A stretch of 49,596 bases of DNA from an uncultured Duganella sp. (lineage in GTDB: Bacteria; Pseudomonadota; Gammaproteobacteria; Burkholderiales; Burkholderiaceae), in assembly GCA_946482635.1 (NCBI GenBank), contig CAMLSG010000010.1, positions 1 to 49,596 of the forward strand. The letters are read 5' to 3'. The notes beneath the pieces were generated by a model. The model saw only the letters and a list, made by a program, of their open reading frames with translations. It did no database searches and was not told where the DNA came from. This document shows positions 42,019-49,596 of this stretch, in pieces. A program made the translations under genes and the position numbers. Within the stretch, counting starts at the first letter, position 1. The number at the start of each line of letters is the position of its first letter.

Positions 42019-42378
42019 TTATGCCAACCGGTAGAGCGCCAGTGCCAGCACGGCCGGCACGGTCTGCACGAAGATGATGCGCTTGCTGACGGTCAGGCCG
42101 CCCCAGATGCCGGCGACGGCCACGCACAGCAGGCCATAGGTGATGAAGGCGGATCGCACGGCCGGTTCGCCATGCAGCAGGCCGACGGCCAGCGCCGCCA
42201 CGAGGAAGCCGTTATAGCAGCCCTGGTTCGACATCGCAGGCTTGACGATGGCCGCCTTTTCCGCGGACAGGCCGAACACGCGGCGGCCGCGGGTATCGAA
42301 GAAGACGGTTTCCAGCAGCACGATATAGACGTGGATCAGCAGGACGATGGCGACGGCGATCTGCGCGAACAGCAGCAT
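42019..42378 (-). CDS. DUF1304 family small integral membrane protein
   Basis: The 119-residue protein has four predicted membrane helices (near 3-22, 45-70, 72-92 and 97-115). The DUF1304 pattern is visible: LLETVFFDTRGRRVFGL and NQGCYNGFLVAALAVGL. The family has no established function. GGGAG precedes the ATG at 42378; longer in-frame starts would run through the divergent riboswitch. It is divergent from the gdx exporter gene and upstream of the ArsR operon on the same strand. Confidence 0.87.
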   Translation of the reverse strand: MLLFAQIAVAIVLLIHVYIVLLETVFFDTRGRRVFGLSAEKAAIVKPAMSNQGCYNGFLVAALAVGLLHGEPAVRSAFITYGLLCVAVAGIWGGLTVSKRIIFVQTVPAVLALALYRLA

Positions 42379-42389
42379 TGTGGGGCTCC

Positions 42390-42418
42390 CTGAAAGTTTG
42401 GACCCCCAATGATATACT
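42390..42418 (+). promoter_or_regulatory. Probable sigma-70 promoter for the guanidine riboswitch-gdx transcript
   Basis: CTGAAA (42390-42395) and TATACT (42413-42418) are separated by 17 bases. A start near 42425 would place the riboswitch at the very 5' end of the transcript. Confidence 0.5.
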
Positions 42419-42428
42419 GTCGGCCTTC

Positions 42429-42486
42429 TCCCGCGGGGACGACCTCGCCGCAAGACCAGGGAGCCAGGCGGGGACGACCCCGTCAT
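42429..42486 (+). promoter_or_regulatory. Guanidine-II riboswitch (mini-ykkC)
   Basis: Two hairpins each end in an ACGA tetraloop closed by G-C pairs: GCGGGG-ACGA-CCTCGC (42433-42448) and CGGGG-ACGA-CCCCG (42469-42482). A short linker separates them, and the gdx ribosome-binding site follows within ten bases. Paired ACGR hairpins directly in front of a guanidinium exporter define the mini-ykkC class. Guanidine binding joins the loops and frees the ribosome site. Confidence 0.9.
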
Positions 42487-42502
42487 GACTTGGGAGAGCA
42501 TC

Positions 42503-42823
42503 ATGCACTGGATCGTCCTTTTACTCGCCGGCCTGCTGGAAGTCGTCTGGGCCGTCGGACTCAAATATACCGAAGGTTTCACCAGGCTGGTGCCAAGCGC
42601 CGTGACGCTGGCCGCCATGGCCGGCAGTGTCGTGCTGCTTGGACTGGCGCTGCGTTCGCTGCCGCTGGGGACCGCTTACGCCATCTGGACCGGCATCGGT
42701 ACCGTGGGCACCGTCATATGGGGCATCATGATGCTGGACGAGCCGGCCAGCGTGGCGCGCCTGGTGTGCATCGCGATGATCGTGCTGGGCATCGCCGGCC
42801 TGAAGATCCTCTCGCCCCACTAA
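42503..42823 (+). CDS. gdx: Guanidinium exporter Gdx (SMR family, SugE)
   Basis: The 106-residue four-helix small multidrug-resistance protein has the conserved Glu in [20 protein letters not shown] (near residue 13) and the [15 protein letters not shown] segment typical of SugE/Gdx. It exchanges protons for guanidinium as a dual-topology dimer in the inner membrane. GGGAG lies before the ATG at 42503; a further in-frame ATG at 42485 would overlap the riboswitch and that site. Its stop overlaps the convergent gene by 4 bases. Expression is controlled by the guanidine-II riboswitch. Confidence 0.94.
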   Translation: MHWIVLLLAGLLEVVWAVGLKYTEGFTRLVPSAVTLAAMAGSVVLLGLALRSLPLGTAYAIWTGIGTVGTVIWGIMMLDEPASVARLVCIAMIVLGIAGLKILSPH

Positions 42824-43608
42824 TCGTTGCGCGGGCCGACTCCTGACTCGTCCGCCCAGCGCGCGTAGATGCGTGCCAGCTCGCCGCTGTCGCCGAGCTT
42901 CTTGACGGCGCCTGCCAGCAACGCTGCGGCCTGCGGCGGCGCCTTCTTGCTGACCCACAGGAACATGGAATCTTCTTTCAGGATCGCGGGCATCAGCTTG
43001 ACTTTGTCCTGCAGTTTCTGCTCGCGGATCAGCCAGTGCAGGGTCAACTCGTTCATGTAGAAATAACGCCCGTGGCCGGCCAGGATTTTCCGCAGGTTGG
43101 TGACGTTGCTGCCGGTGCTGTCGTCTACAGTGATGCCGAGCGCGCGCAACTGGTCGATATAGGCGGCGCCGCGTGAAGTGGTGACCAGTGCCTTGAGGCG
43201 CGCCAGGTCGTCCAGCGAATTGATTTCTGCGGTATCGTCGGCGGATGCCGCCAGGCGCTGGCGCGAGATGTACAAGGGCTGTGGAATGGCGATGGCAATA
43301 TGGCGGCGCAGCGGGGTGGAGACCAGGGCGCAGGCGATATCCGCTGTGCCGAGGCGGATGTTCTGCTCGATCACCAGCACCGAGCGGATGTCCTCAAGTC
43401 CTGTGAAGCGGATGCGCGGTTCAACACGGCTGATGGCGGCAAGGATGTCGGGGCAAACGCCGGTCGATGGCCGGCCCTCTTGCTGGATCCATTTTGGCGG
43501 CAGGCTCTCCTGGCCGATCACGCGCAATACCAGATCACTGGCGGCGGAGGCGCAGGAGAGGAACGCAAGCAGGACTGCACCCATTGCGGTAAGTGGGAAT
43601 ATTTTCAT
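42820..43608 (-). CDS. Periplasmic substrate-binding protein, family 3 (amino-acid type), without ABC partners
   Basis: The 262-residue protein has a signal peptide (about 1-22, FLSCASA). A two-lobed SBP_bac_3-like domain includes [20 protein letters not shown], the [17 protein letters not shown] lobe link and a C-terminal [17 protein letters not shown]. It probably binds an amino acid or similar small ligand. No permease or ATPase gene is adjacent. Like many orphans of this type, it may be a sensor or a stand-alone binding protein. It lies 38 bases downstream of the AstE-like gene and may be co-transcribed. Confidence 0.83.
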   Translation of the reverse strand: MKIFPLTAMGAVLLAFLSCASAASDLVLRVIGQESLPPKWIQQEGRPSTGVCPDILAAISRVEPRIRFTGLEDIRSVLVIEQNIRLGTADIACALVSTPLRRHIAIAIPQPLYISRQRLAASADDTAEINSLDDLARLKALVTTSRGAAYIDQLRALGITVDDSTGSNVTNLRKILAGHGRYFYMNELTLHWLIREQKLQDKVKLMPAILKEDSMFLWVSKKAPPQAAALLAGAVKKLGDSGELARIYARWADESGVGPRND

Positions 43609-43646
43609 GTTTTTACCCCTTACCGCAATTCTAGAACTAACGGCTA

Positions 43647-44609
43647 TCAGACAAAAGAGTCACTCACTTTGGCGAGGTAGAACCATTCGGCATTTGGTTT
43701 GGCGTTAACGTCCGGGAAAAGCATAAAGGCATCGAAAGGCGCCAGCACGGCGCTGCCGTCGGCGCGGCGGCCGATCTCGTCACCGACCGACAGTCGGTCA
43801 AAGCTGGACCAGGTGCGGCTGAAGGCGTCGCCTGCATCCAGCTTGTCGTGCACTTCGACCATGGACAGGTATTCCATGTCTTCCAGCGCAATCGGTTGTG
43901 GCTTTGGCGCGTCGATCAGGCCGAAATGAGCCAGGACGTTCATGATTGCGCGGTAGGCCACATCCGGTGCGTGCGGGTCGAAGTGCTGGCCGCATTCCAG
44001 GGTCAGGGCCATGCCGCCGGTGCTGCGCATGTATTCGGTGGTGCCGACGCCGTATTTCAGGACGGTCTGCACTTCGCTGTCGTTGCGCAGGCGGCGCTGC
44101 ACGCCCGCGCCATAAGTGGCCATCCAGCCGTCGACGAAACGCTTGACGCCCAGGATGCGCGCCATGGCGCGTTCTTCCGCTTCGTGCTTGAACGGTTGCA
44201 GGGTGCCGTCGTTATTGCGCGGGCCGACCATGACGAAAGGCTGGCTTTGGGCGTTGAAGGAATGCAGGTCCAGCAGGATTTCATGCTGGCCGAGCAGGGG
44301 GCACAGCCAGTTGGCGATGTGATCCTCGAAGTCTTGCGGGTTTTCGGTCGGGAACAGGTTGCGGTTCAGGTTACGGTCGCCCGAGCGCTCGCCTTTCTGG
44401 TACGCCAACGGATTGGTGATCGGCACGAAGGTCACGCTGCCGTTCAGGATATGCAGTTCGCCTTTGTCCAATTGCTCCATCACGCGCAGGATGCCCTTGG
44501 TGCCGCAGGTTTCGTTGCCGTGCACTGCGCCGGTGATGATCAGGCGGCGGCCTTTTCCCTGGCCGGTGTAATTGACAGATTTGAAATGCATTTTGCTGGC
44601 GTCGGTCAT
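43647..44609 (-). CDS. Succinylglutamate desuccinylase / aspartoacylase family protein
   Basis: The 320-residue M14-type zinc amidohydrolase has the zinc ligands in ITGAVHGNETCG (His and Glu) and LLDLHSFNAQ (His), and a catalytic-Glu candidate in ALTLECGQHFDPH. The conserved Arg/Asn segment is GDRNLNRNLFPT. Family members remove acyl groups from N-acyl amino acids. No other ast-operon gene is present, so the exact substrate stays open. AAAGGA lies before the ATG at 44609. It is divergent from the acyltransferase gene (61 bases between). Confidence 0.88.
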   Translation of the reverse strand: MTDASKMHFKSVNYTGQGKGRRLIITGAVHGNETCGTKGILRVMEQLDKGELHILNGSVTFVPITNPLAYQKGERSGDRNLNRNLFPTENPQDFEDHIANWLCPLLGQHEILLDLHSFNAQSQPFVMVGPRNNDGTLQPFKHEAEERAMARILGVKRFVDGWMATYGAGVQRRLRNDSEVQTVLKYGVGTTEYMRSTGGMALTLECGQHFDPHAPDVAYRAIMNVLAHFGLIDAPKPQPIALEDMEYLSMVEVHDKLDAGDAFSRTWSSFDRLSVGDEIGRRADGSAVLAPFDAFMLFPDVNAKPNAEWFYLAKVSDSFV

Positions 44610-44670
44610 GCTGTTCCTTTAAGGCTTGGCGAATAAGTGGCCAATATTCTAGCTCAGGTAGAATTCGCGC

Positions 44671-45825
44671 ATGAATCGATCCTCCCGCGTCCATGGCCTG
44701 GACACTTTGCGCGCGCTGGCCATCATGCTGGTGTTTGCCAATCACTATATGGGCTTCGTCAGCCACGAACCGACCTTTGGCTGGTTCAGCGAAATCGGCT
44801 GGGCTGGCGTGGACCTGTTCTTTGCGCTTTCCGGTTACCTGATTGGCAACCAGGTGTTTTCCGCCTTGCGCGGCCCTGGGCTGTCGCTGCCGAATTTTTA
44901 TGCGCGCCGTTTGCTGCGCACCTTGCCGGCGTACCTCGTGGTGCTGGCCTTGTACGCCTGGTGGCCGTATTGGGCCGGCAACCTGCCGCACGCGCCGTGG
45001 TGGAAGTACCTGACCTTTACGCTGAATTTCAACCTCAAGCCGGGCACGCTGTTCTCCCATGCCTGGTCGTTGTGCGTGGAGGAGCAGTTCTACCTGCTGC
45101 TGCCGCCTGTCGTGCTGGCTATTGCCGCCATCACGCGCATACGGCGCGCCGATGGCATCGCGCTGGCGCTGGGCTGGGCGGCGCTGCTGTCCGCCATTGC
45201 GGCCGGCATGTGGCTGCGCGACAGCTGGTGGCAGCCGGCGATGGACCTTGGCGAGCGCGGCAGCCGCAGCTACTACACCCTGATCTACTACTCGACGCTG
45301 GCGCGTTTCGACGAACTGCTGGCCGGCGTTGCCCTGGCCATGCTGCGCAATTTCCATCCGAAAGCGTGGCAGCGCCTGACCAGCCACGGAAACTGGATGC
45401 TGGCTGCCGGCGCAGCTTTGACGGCACTGGCCTTCTGGCTGTTCCTTGAGCACCATTTCAGCTGGGGGATGTCGGTCTTCGGCTATCCGCTGCTGGGCGT
45501 GGCGTTTGCCGCTTTGCTGCTGGCTGCCCTCAGCGAAGGCTCGCTGCTGCACCGTACCCGGATTCCCGGCATGGGCGCCATCGCGCTGTGGTCGTACTCG
45601 ATCTATTTGACGCACAAGCAGGTTTGCATCCTGCTGGCCGATCATTGGGAGCCGGTCGACCCCGAATCGATTGCCGTCATGATCGCGGCCAGCATTGCCG
45701 CCGGATGGCTGCTATATTTTGCGGTCGAAGCGCCGTTCATGAACCTGCGCGAGCGCTTCATCCCGAACAACGTCAAACGGAGTCCGAATGAAGCAACTGT
45801 TAGCAGCGTCCCTGTTACTCCTTAG
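44671..45825 (+). CDS. Acyltransferase family 3 membrane protein (OafA/YrhL type)
   Basis: The 384-residue integral membrane protein has about ten helices. The family start is HGLDTLRALAIMLVFANHY. A GVDLFFALSGYLIGNQ segment, the catalytic RxxR-like region FYARRLLRTLPAY and HAWSLCVEEQFYLLLP follow. It probably transfers an acetyl or other acyl group from the cytoplasm to a periplasmic sugar or envelope polymer; the acceptor is unknown. No SGNH domain is attached. Its 3' end overlaps the next gene by 38 bases. Confidence 0.9.
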   Translation: MNRSSRVHGLDTLRALAIMLVFANHYMGFVSHEPTFGWFSEIGWAGVDLFFALSGYLIGNQVFSALRGPGLSLPNFYARRLLRTLPAYLVVLALYAWWPYWAGNLPHAPWWKYLTFTLNFNLKPGTLFSHAWSLCVEEQFYLLLPPVVLAIAAITRIRRADGIALALGWAALLSAIAAGMWLRDSWWQPAMDLGERGSRSYYTLIYYSTLARFDELLAGVALAMLRNFHPKAWQRLTSHGNWMLAAGAALTALAFWLFLEHHFSWGMSVFGYPLLGVAFAALLLAALSEGSLLHRTRIPGMGAIALWSYSIYLTHKQVCILLADHWEPVDPESIAVMIAASIAAGWLLYFAVEAPFMNLRERFIPNNVKRSPNEATVSSVPVTP

Positions 45826-46486
45826 CGCGCCTGCATTCGCGCAGCCTGCCGCCGGCCCCTTCGCCAGGATGGTCGTGATCCAGCCCAAACCGGGCCAGGA
45901 CGCGGCCTTCGAGCAGGGCTACCAGCGCCACCTCGAGTGGCACAAGGGCGCCAATGACCGCTGGACCTGGCACGGCTGGTCTTTCGTGCTGGGCGACCGG
46001 CTCGGCATGTTCATGGACGGCACGTTCGGCCATGCCGCGGCAAATTTTGACGCCGCCGTGCAGCCGGCTGGCGACTCGGCCGACAATGCGGCCAACGTGG
46101 TGCCGTATGCGGACTTCCTGAGCCACGGCGTGTTCCGCCGGCTGGAGTCGGCCAGCGTCGGGCCGCCGCTGCCCGACACCTCGCCATTCCTGGCGATGGC
46201 TACCTACACCGTTGCGCCTGGCGAGGAGACAGCATTTGAGCGCCAGCTGGTGGCCGGAGCTTCGGCGCCGGCGAATAGCGGGCGCACGGCGCAGAGGTTC
46301 ACCTGGTACCGCTTGCAAATTGGCGGCGCCGGCGGGCAATACGTCCTGATGCGCGCCGTGCCGAGCTTTGGCGCGGCAGCGGAACTGCCGGATGTCTTGC
46401 CGGCGGGAGCCAAGGTGCTGGTGCGCAGCGTGCGCACGGAGCTGTTGCGTTACCGCAACGACATGAGCTACATTCCCAAGGGCTAG
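45788..46486 (+). CDS. Exported hypothetical protein, coupled to acyltransferase
   Basis: The 232-residue protein has a signal peptide (MKQLLAASLLLLSAPAFA). Two similar halves follow, FARMVVIQPKPGQDAAFEQG and PFLAMATYTVAPGEETAFER, which suggests an internal duplication of an about 100-residue alpha/beta unit like a dimeric ferredoxin-type (ABM/EthD-like) barrel. CGGAG lies just before the ATG, inside the acyltransferase gene. The function is unknown. It meets the next minus-strand gene stop to stop. Confidence 0.75.
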   Translation: MKQLLAASLLLLSAPAFAQPAAGPFARMVVIQPKPGQDAAFEQGYQRHLEWHKGANDRWTWHGWSFVLGDRLGMFMDGTFGHAAANFDAAVQPAGDSADNAANVVPYADFLSHGVFRRLESASVGPPLPDTSPFLAMATYTVAPGEETAFERQLVAGASAPANSGRTAQRFTWYRLQIGGAGGQYVLMRAVPSFGAAAELPDVLPAGAKVLVRSVRTELLRYRNDMSYIPKG

Positions 46487-46950
46487 TTGCGCATTTCGAT
46501 GACGTTGTCGTTCTGCGTGTCGGTCAGGAAGGCGAACAGCGCACGCACCCGGGCCGGGGCCTCATAGCCCTCGGTGGCTTCGATGGCCCGGCGCAAGCCC
46601 GGAGCGGCTTCGATGGTGTGCGGGCTGGCGTAGGCGCGGATCAGCAGGCCCCCCAGTTGCGCCGCTTCGCGCTCGTGGTTCTGGCGCAGACGGCGCTCGA
46701 TCACGTCGATCACCACGCGCTGCATGCGCGGGGTGGGGTTCTCGATGTGGGCAAACACCAGCGGCGTATTGGCGATCGCTTCGCAGATGCGGCGTTCGAT
46801 GTCGTCGGCCCTGGTATCGGAGGGGATGTCGAAATACGCGCCCGCCCACCGGGTACGTGCGTACTGGTGGCCGGGCGGGAAGGAGTCGGCGGTGTCGAAG
46901 CCGAGCGCGTGGCTCAGCTTCTTCAACCAATCAAGGATGGCGGAGCTCAT
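46483..46950 (-). CDS. Hypothetical cytoplasmic protein
   Basis: The 155-residue protein has no signal peptide or membrane helix. It is mixed helical, with an acidic/basic pattern (TRADDIERRICEAIANTPLV and VIDVIERRLRQNHEREAAQL). I recognise no domain. Its stop shares CTAG with the exported protein gene at 45788. It lies 23 bases downstream of the pirin gene end and may be the last gene of the azoR-pirin transcript. Confidence 0.7.
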   Translation of the reverse strand: MSSAILDWLKKLSHALGFDTADSFPPGHQYARTRWAGAYFDIPSDTRADDIERRICEAIANTPLVFAHIENPTPRMQRVVIDVIERRLRQNHEREAAQLGGLLIRAYASPHTIEAAPGLRRAIEATEGYEAPARVRALFAFLTDTQNDNVIEMRN

Positions 46951-46973
46951 GGCGGCAATTGTACCGCCACTGC

Positions 46974-47843
46974 TTACGCTGCGTGCGCTTCCTCGCCGAG
47001 GCGGCCGGCGCGGAAGTCTTCGACGGCCTGGAAAATCTCGGCCTGCGAGTTCATCACGAAGGGGCCGTATTGCACGATCGGCTCATTCAGCGGCTTGCCC
47101 GACAACAGGATGAAGCGGCTGTCAGGACCGGCCTTGATGGTCACGCCATCGGCGCCTGCGTTGTTGGCCAGGATCGCCATGCTCTGCGCGGGAACCGCCT
47201 TGCCGTCCACCGTCACCTCGCCCCGATAGGTGTAGATGAAGGCGTTGTGGCCAGCGCGGATCGCCTGGCTGAACGCTTCGCCGGCCGGCAGTTCCACGTC
47301 GATGTACAGCGGCTCCGTCACTTCGCGTTGCACAGCGCCGGCCACGCCCTGGCTTTCACCGGCGATGACGCGCACGGTTGCCCCGTTTTCGGTCTTCACC
47401 ACCGGAATTTCACCGGCCTGGAAGTCCTTGTACCAGGGCTGCTGCATCTTGTCCCTGGCCGGCAGGTTAAGCCACAGCTGGAAGCCTTCCATCAAGCCTT
47501 CCGCCTGTTCCGGCATTTCGGAGTGGATCACGCCACGGCCGGCGGTCATCCACTGCACGCCGCCGCTGGCCAGCAAACCTTCATTGCCGGCGCTGTCGCG
47601 GTGCCGCATGCGGCCGGTCAGCATATAGGTGACCGTTTCAAAGCCGCGGTGTGGGTGGTCGGGGAAGCCGGCGATGTAATCGTTGGCTTGCTCCGAACCG
47701 AAATTGTCCAGCATCAGGAACGGATCCAGGCGACGCTGCAGGGGCTGGGTCAACACGCGGTTGATTTTCACGCCAGCGCCATCCATCACGGCCTGGCCGC
47801 GGATAATCCGTTCCACTGTGCGGGTTTGTGCGATGTTGTCCAT
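46974..47843 (-). CDS. Pirin family protein (cupin, quercetinase-like)
   Basis: The 289-residue bicupin has the pirin metal site: the HPHRGFETVTYMLTG segment with two His, a further His in GVIHSEMP and the conserved MTAGRGV between them. Bacterial pirins are iron-binding; some degrade quercetin, others modulate enzymes by contact. It lies 20 bases downstream of azoR in the same operon. Together with the divergent LysR gene this forms the common azoR-pirin-LysR set linked to quinone or flavonoid stress. Confidence 0.92.
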   Translation of the reverse strand: MDNIAQTRTVERIIRGQAVMDGAGVKINRVLTQPLQRRLDPFLMLDNFGSEQANDYIAGFPDHPHRGFETVTYMLTGRMRHRDSAGNEGLLASGGVQWMTAGRGVIHSEMPEQAEGLMEGFQLWLNLPARDKMQQPWYKDFQAGEIPVVKTENGATVRVIAGESQGVAGAVQREVTEPLYIDVELPAGEAFSQAIRAGHNAFIYTYRGEVTVDGKAVPAQSMAILANNAGADGVTIKAGPDSRFILLSGKPLNEPIVQYGPFVMNSQAEIFQAVEDFRAGRLGEEAHAA

Positions 47844-47863
47844 ATCATTCTTCCTTTGTCTGG

Positions 47864-48463
47864 TTAGGCCAGCAGTTCTTCAACGCGGGCATCGGCGGCG
47901 GCTTGCTGTTTGCCGGCCACTTCCGCGCCGTAAGCCTGGCCTTCGATGAACACGTATTCCACGTCAGTCAGGCCGATGAAAGCCAGGAACATCTTCAGGT
48001 GCGGGAACTGGGTGTCAGTCGGCGCATCTTTGTGCATGCCGCCGCGCGAGGTGGCGACATAGACTTTCTTACCTTGCAGCAGGCCAACCGGGCCGTTCTC
48101 GCTGTACTTGAAGGTCACGCCGGCACGGGCAATCGCGTCGAACCACGATTTGAGCTGCACGGTGATGCCAAAGTTGTACATCGGAGCGCCGATCACGATA
48201 GCGTCGGCACGTTGCACCTGGGCGATCAGCGCGTCATCCAGTGCTACGCGGGCGGCTTGTTCCGGCGTGCGCTTGTCGGCTGGGGTGAACAGCGCCTGCA
48301 GGGTTGGCTCGTCCAGCACAGGGTGCGGGTTGGCAGCCAGGTCACGCACTTCCACCGTGGCGCCCGGGTTGGTCGCCAGCAGTTTGTTGACGATATTGGT
48401 CGCTACGCGGGTGGATTCGGAACCGGAGCTTTTTGCGCTGGAGTTGATTTGCAGGATGTTCAT
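47864..48463 (-). CDS. azoR: FMN-dependent NADH-azoreductase
   Basis: The 199-residue flavodoxin-fold quinone/azo reductase has the N-terminal FMN phosphate loop [14 protein letters not shown], the flavin-contact motif [18 protein letters not shown] and the SRGGMH segment. It reduces quinones and azo compounds with two electrons at the expense of NADH and protects against thiol and quinone stress. It is the first gene of an operon with a pirin and is divergent from a LysR regulator, the usual control arrangement. Confidence 0.95.
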   Translation of the reverse strand: MNILQINSSAKSSGSESTRVATNIVNKLLATNPGATVEVRDLAANPHPVLDEPTLQALFTPADKRTPEQAARVALDDALIAQVQRADAIVIGAPMYNFGITVQLKSWFDAIARAGVTFKYSENGPVGLLQGKKVYVATSRGGMHKDAPTDTQFPHLKMFLAFIGLTDVEYVFIEGQAYGAEVAGKQQAAADARVEELLA

Positions 48464-48531
48464 GGTGTGCTTCCTTTCAGTATTTGGTTGAGTGCTGCGT
48501 CGATGGAGTAACTATAGAGGTTCCAAATATG

Positions 48532-48554
48532 ATCCAGAAGCCGTTAAAATGGAT
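48532..48554. promoter_or_regulatory. LysR-type inverted repeat between azoR and LysR genes
   Basis: ATCCA (48532-48536) and TGGAT (48550-48554) are inverted with 13 bases between. A wider pair GTTCCA (48520-48525) and TGGAAC (48570-48575) brackets the site. The region is the 117-base gap between the divergent starts, and TATAGT reads on the minus strand just beyond as a possible azoR -10 box. Confidence 0.45.
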
Positions 48555-48580
48555 AACATCGTGCCATCAGTGGAACAATC

Positions 48581-49510
48581 ATGAGCGAAATCGACCCCAG
48601 CGACCTGCTGTTATTCGCCCGCATCGTGGAATTTGGCAGCCTGAGCCAGGTTTCGGAGCGGCTGCAACTGCCGAAATCGACGGTTTCCCGCCGGCTGACC
48701 CAGCTTGAAGCCACGCTGGGCGAGCGGCTGCTGACCCGCACCACCCGCAAGCTGGTGCTGACCGAATTCGGCGCCAGCCTGCTGGAACATGCGCGCCGGG
48801 TGGCGGAAGAGACCGAGGCGGCCGGCGCCCTGGCCCAGCACCGCCAGCAGGCGCCTAGCGGCTTGCTGCGGGTCTCGATGCCGGCGGACTTTGCCAATGT
48901 CCACCTGGCGCGGATGCTGCCGGCCTTCATGGCGAAGCACCCGGCCATTACCCTGGAGCTGGACCTCTCGCCGCGCCGGGTCGACCTGGTGGCGGAAAAC
49001 TTCGATATCGCGATCCGCATGGGAGCGCTGCCGGACGATGCCACGCTGGCGGCGCGCAAGGTGCTGATATCAACCTGGGGGCTGTATGCTGCCCCGTCCT
49101 ACACCGTGGTGCACGGCCTGCCGGAGCATCCCGACGACCTGTTCAAGCACGAACTGCTGAGCTTGCGGCGCATGCCCAATGGCCTGGTGCGCTGGCCGCT
49201 TACGCGCGGCAAGACTACCTGGGAGCGCGACTTGCCGGTGCGCCTGATGGCGAATTCGCCGGAGCTGCTGACACGCATGGCTGCCACCGGGATGGGCATC
49301 GCCACCTGCACCACGCAGTTCGCGGCGCCGCTGGTGGCGCGCGGTGAACTGGTGCGCGTGTTGCCCGACTGGTGCTTCGCGCCGGTCACCGGCTGGGCAG
49401 TGTTTCCCGGCCGCCGCCTGATGCCGGCCAAAACGCGGGCCTTCCTTGACATGCTGGAATCCAATTTCGCCGATCAGGAGTATGGAACTTCTTCACCAAT
49501 CACGTCGTGA
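48581..49510 (+). CDS. LysR-family transcriptional regulator (azoR-pirin operon)
   Basis: 309 residues. The N-terminal HTH (about 5-62) has GSLSQVSERLQLPKSTVSRR, and the substrate-binding domain (about 90-300) has FDIAIRMGALPDD. It is of the same CrgA/DsdC-like subgroup as the protein at 833. Being divergent from azoR, it is the likely activator of azoR-pirin and sensor of quinones or aromatics. A dyad in the shared intergenic region fits its binding. Confidence 0.92.
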   Translation: MSEIDPSDLLLFARIVEFGSLSQVSERLQLPKSTVSRRLTQLEATLGERLLTRTTRKLVLTEFGASLLEHARRVAEETEAAGALAQHRQQAPSGLLRVSMPADFANVHLARMLPAFMAKHPAITLELDLSPRRVDLVAENFDIAIRMGALPDDATLAARKVLISTWGLYAAPSYTVVHGLPEHPDDLFKHELLSLRRMPNGLVRWPLTRGKTTWERDLPVRLMANSPELLTRMAATGMGIATCTTQFAAPLVARGELVRVLPDWCFAPVTGWAVFPGRRLMPAKTRAFLDMLESNFADQEYGTSSPITS

Positions 49511-49549
49511 GTGGTAAATTTGCCCACATTTCTTTAAGCGGTCAAATGA

Positions 49550-49596
49550 ATGAGTAAATCGAGTTTGGCGAGGCCTGTTGGACATTGCTTTGCCGC
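49550..49596 (+). CDS. Possible 5' end of a further gene (truncated by window edge)
   Basis: An ATG at 49550 opens a frame MSKSSLARPVGHCFA that runs off the window. Too little is visible to assign it, and no clear ribosome-binding site is seen. Confidence 0.3.
   Translation, partial: MSKSSLARPVGHCFA

Noticed and set aside
43647..44609. An arginine succinyltransferase (ast) operon
   Set aside because: Only the AstE-like gene is present. The neighbours are a solute-binding protein and an acyltransferase, so a wider N-acyl amino acid deacylase role is safer.

Overview
The window is a stretch of chromosome from a high-GC Gram-negative bacterium, most likely a betaproteobacterium of the Oxalobacteraceae (Massilia / Duganella / Janthinobacterium group). 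The evidence is the GC-rich codon use, the many LysR regulators, a MexF-type RND pump with a NodT-type outer-membrane factor, a LigD of the phosphoesterase-ligase-polymerase order, a subclass B3 metallo-beta-lactamase and VpsR/sigma-54 regulation. The assignment to family is inference; no 16S gene is present. Genes are tightly packed, many with 1-4 nt start/stop overlaps, and no gene-free stretch exceeds 300 bases.

Left part (1-9900). The 3' half of a tRNA-Arg(ACG) with its terminator is followed by a DUF3016 protein, a LysR regulator and a small zinc-ribbon protein. Next comes a compact operon (2026-5824) encoding a small unknown protein, a single-domain response regulator, a YaiO-type outer-membrane barrel, a membrane-anchored HEAT-repeat protein and a processive GT2 glycosyltransferase. 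It looks like an exopolysaccharide synthesis/export unit. Facing it is a translationally coupled trio: LysR, 2-hydroxyacid dehydrogenase and PAS histidine kinase.

Middle part (9900-32600). A micro-membrane protein and a catalytically dead alpha/beta hydrolase precede a complete RND tripartite efflux operon. Then come pgeF coupled to a B3 metallo-beta-lactamase, and a REP-associated tyrosine transposase flanked by perfect 29-bp inverted repeats. A non-homologous end-joining locus (ligD facing ku, with ku coupled to a stress-type SDR) follows. It is succeeded by a degenerate GGDEF protein, a TetR-SulP pair, a membrane-anchored ABC-substrate-binding-like sensor, a DUF885 peptidase and an orphan urease beta-subunit-like protein.

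Right part (32500-49596). The most interesting locus is 33260-39488. A VpsR-like sigma-54 activator sits upstream of a good -24/-12 promoter. That promoter leads into five genes: a 598-residue Gly/Ala-rich secreted protein, two small 139-residue secreted proteins, a periplasmic C39 cysteine peptidase and a coiled-coil plus beta-barrel outer-membrane protein. The parts resemble the functional-amyloid (Fap) export system (FapD- and FapF-like), but the fibre-type protein is different. Both small proteins carry a double-glycine motif suited to the C39 peptidase, and all three exported proteins share a C-terminal QN-x5-L motif. Beyond it lie an MBL-fold hydrolase, a pair of REP-like palindromes, an ArsR-OYE reductase pair with a clear operator, and a DUF1304 protein. 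A guanidine-II riboswitch in front of the guanidinium exporter gdx follows. The remaining genes are a solute-binding protein, an AstE-like deacylase, an acyltransferase, two unknown proteins, azoR-pirin with a divergent LysR regulator, and the first codons of a further possible gene.
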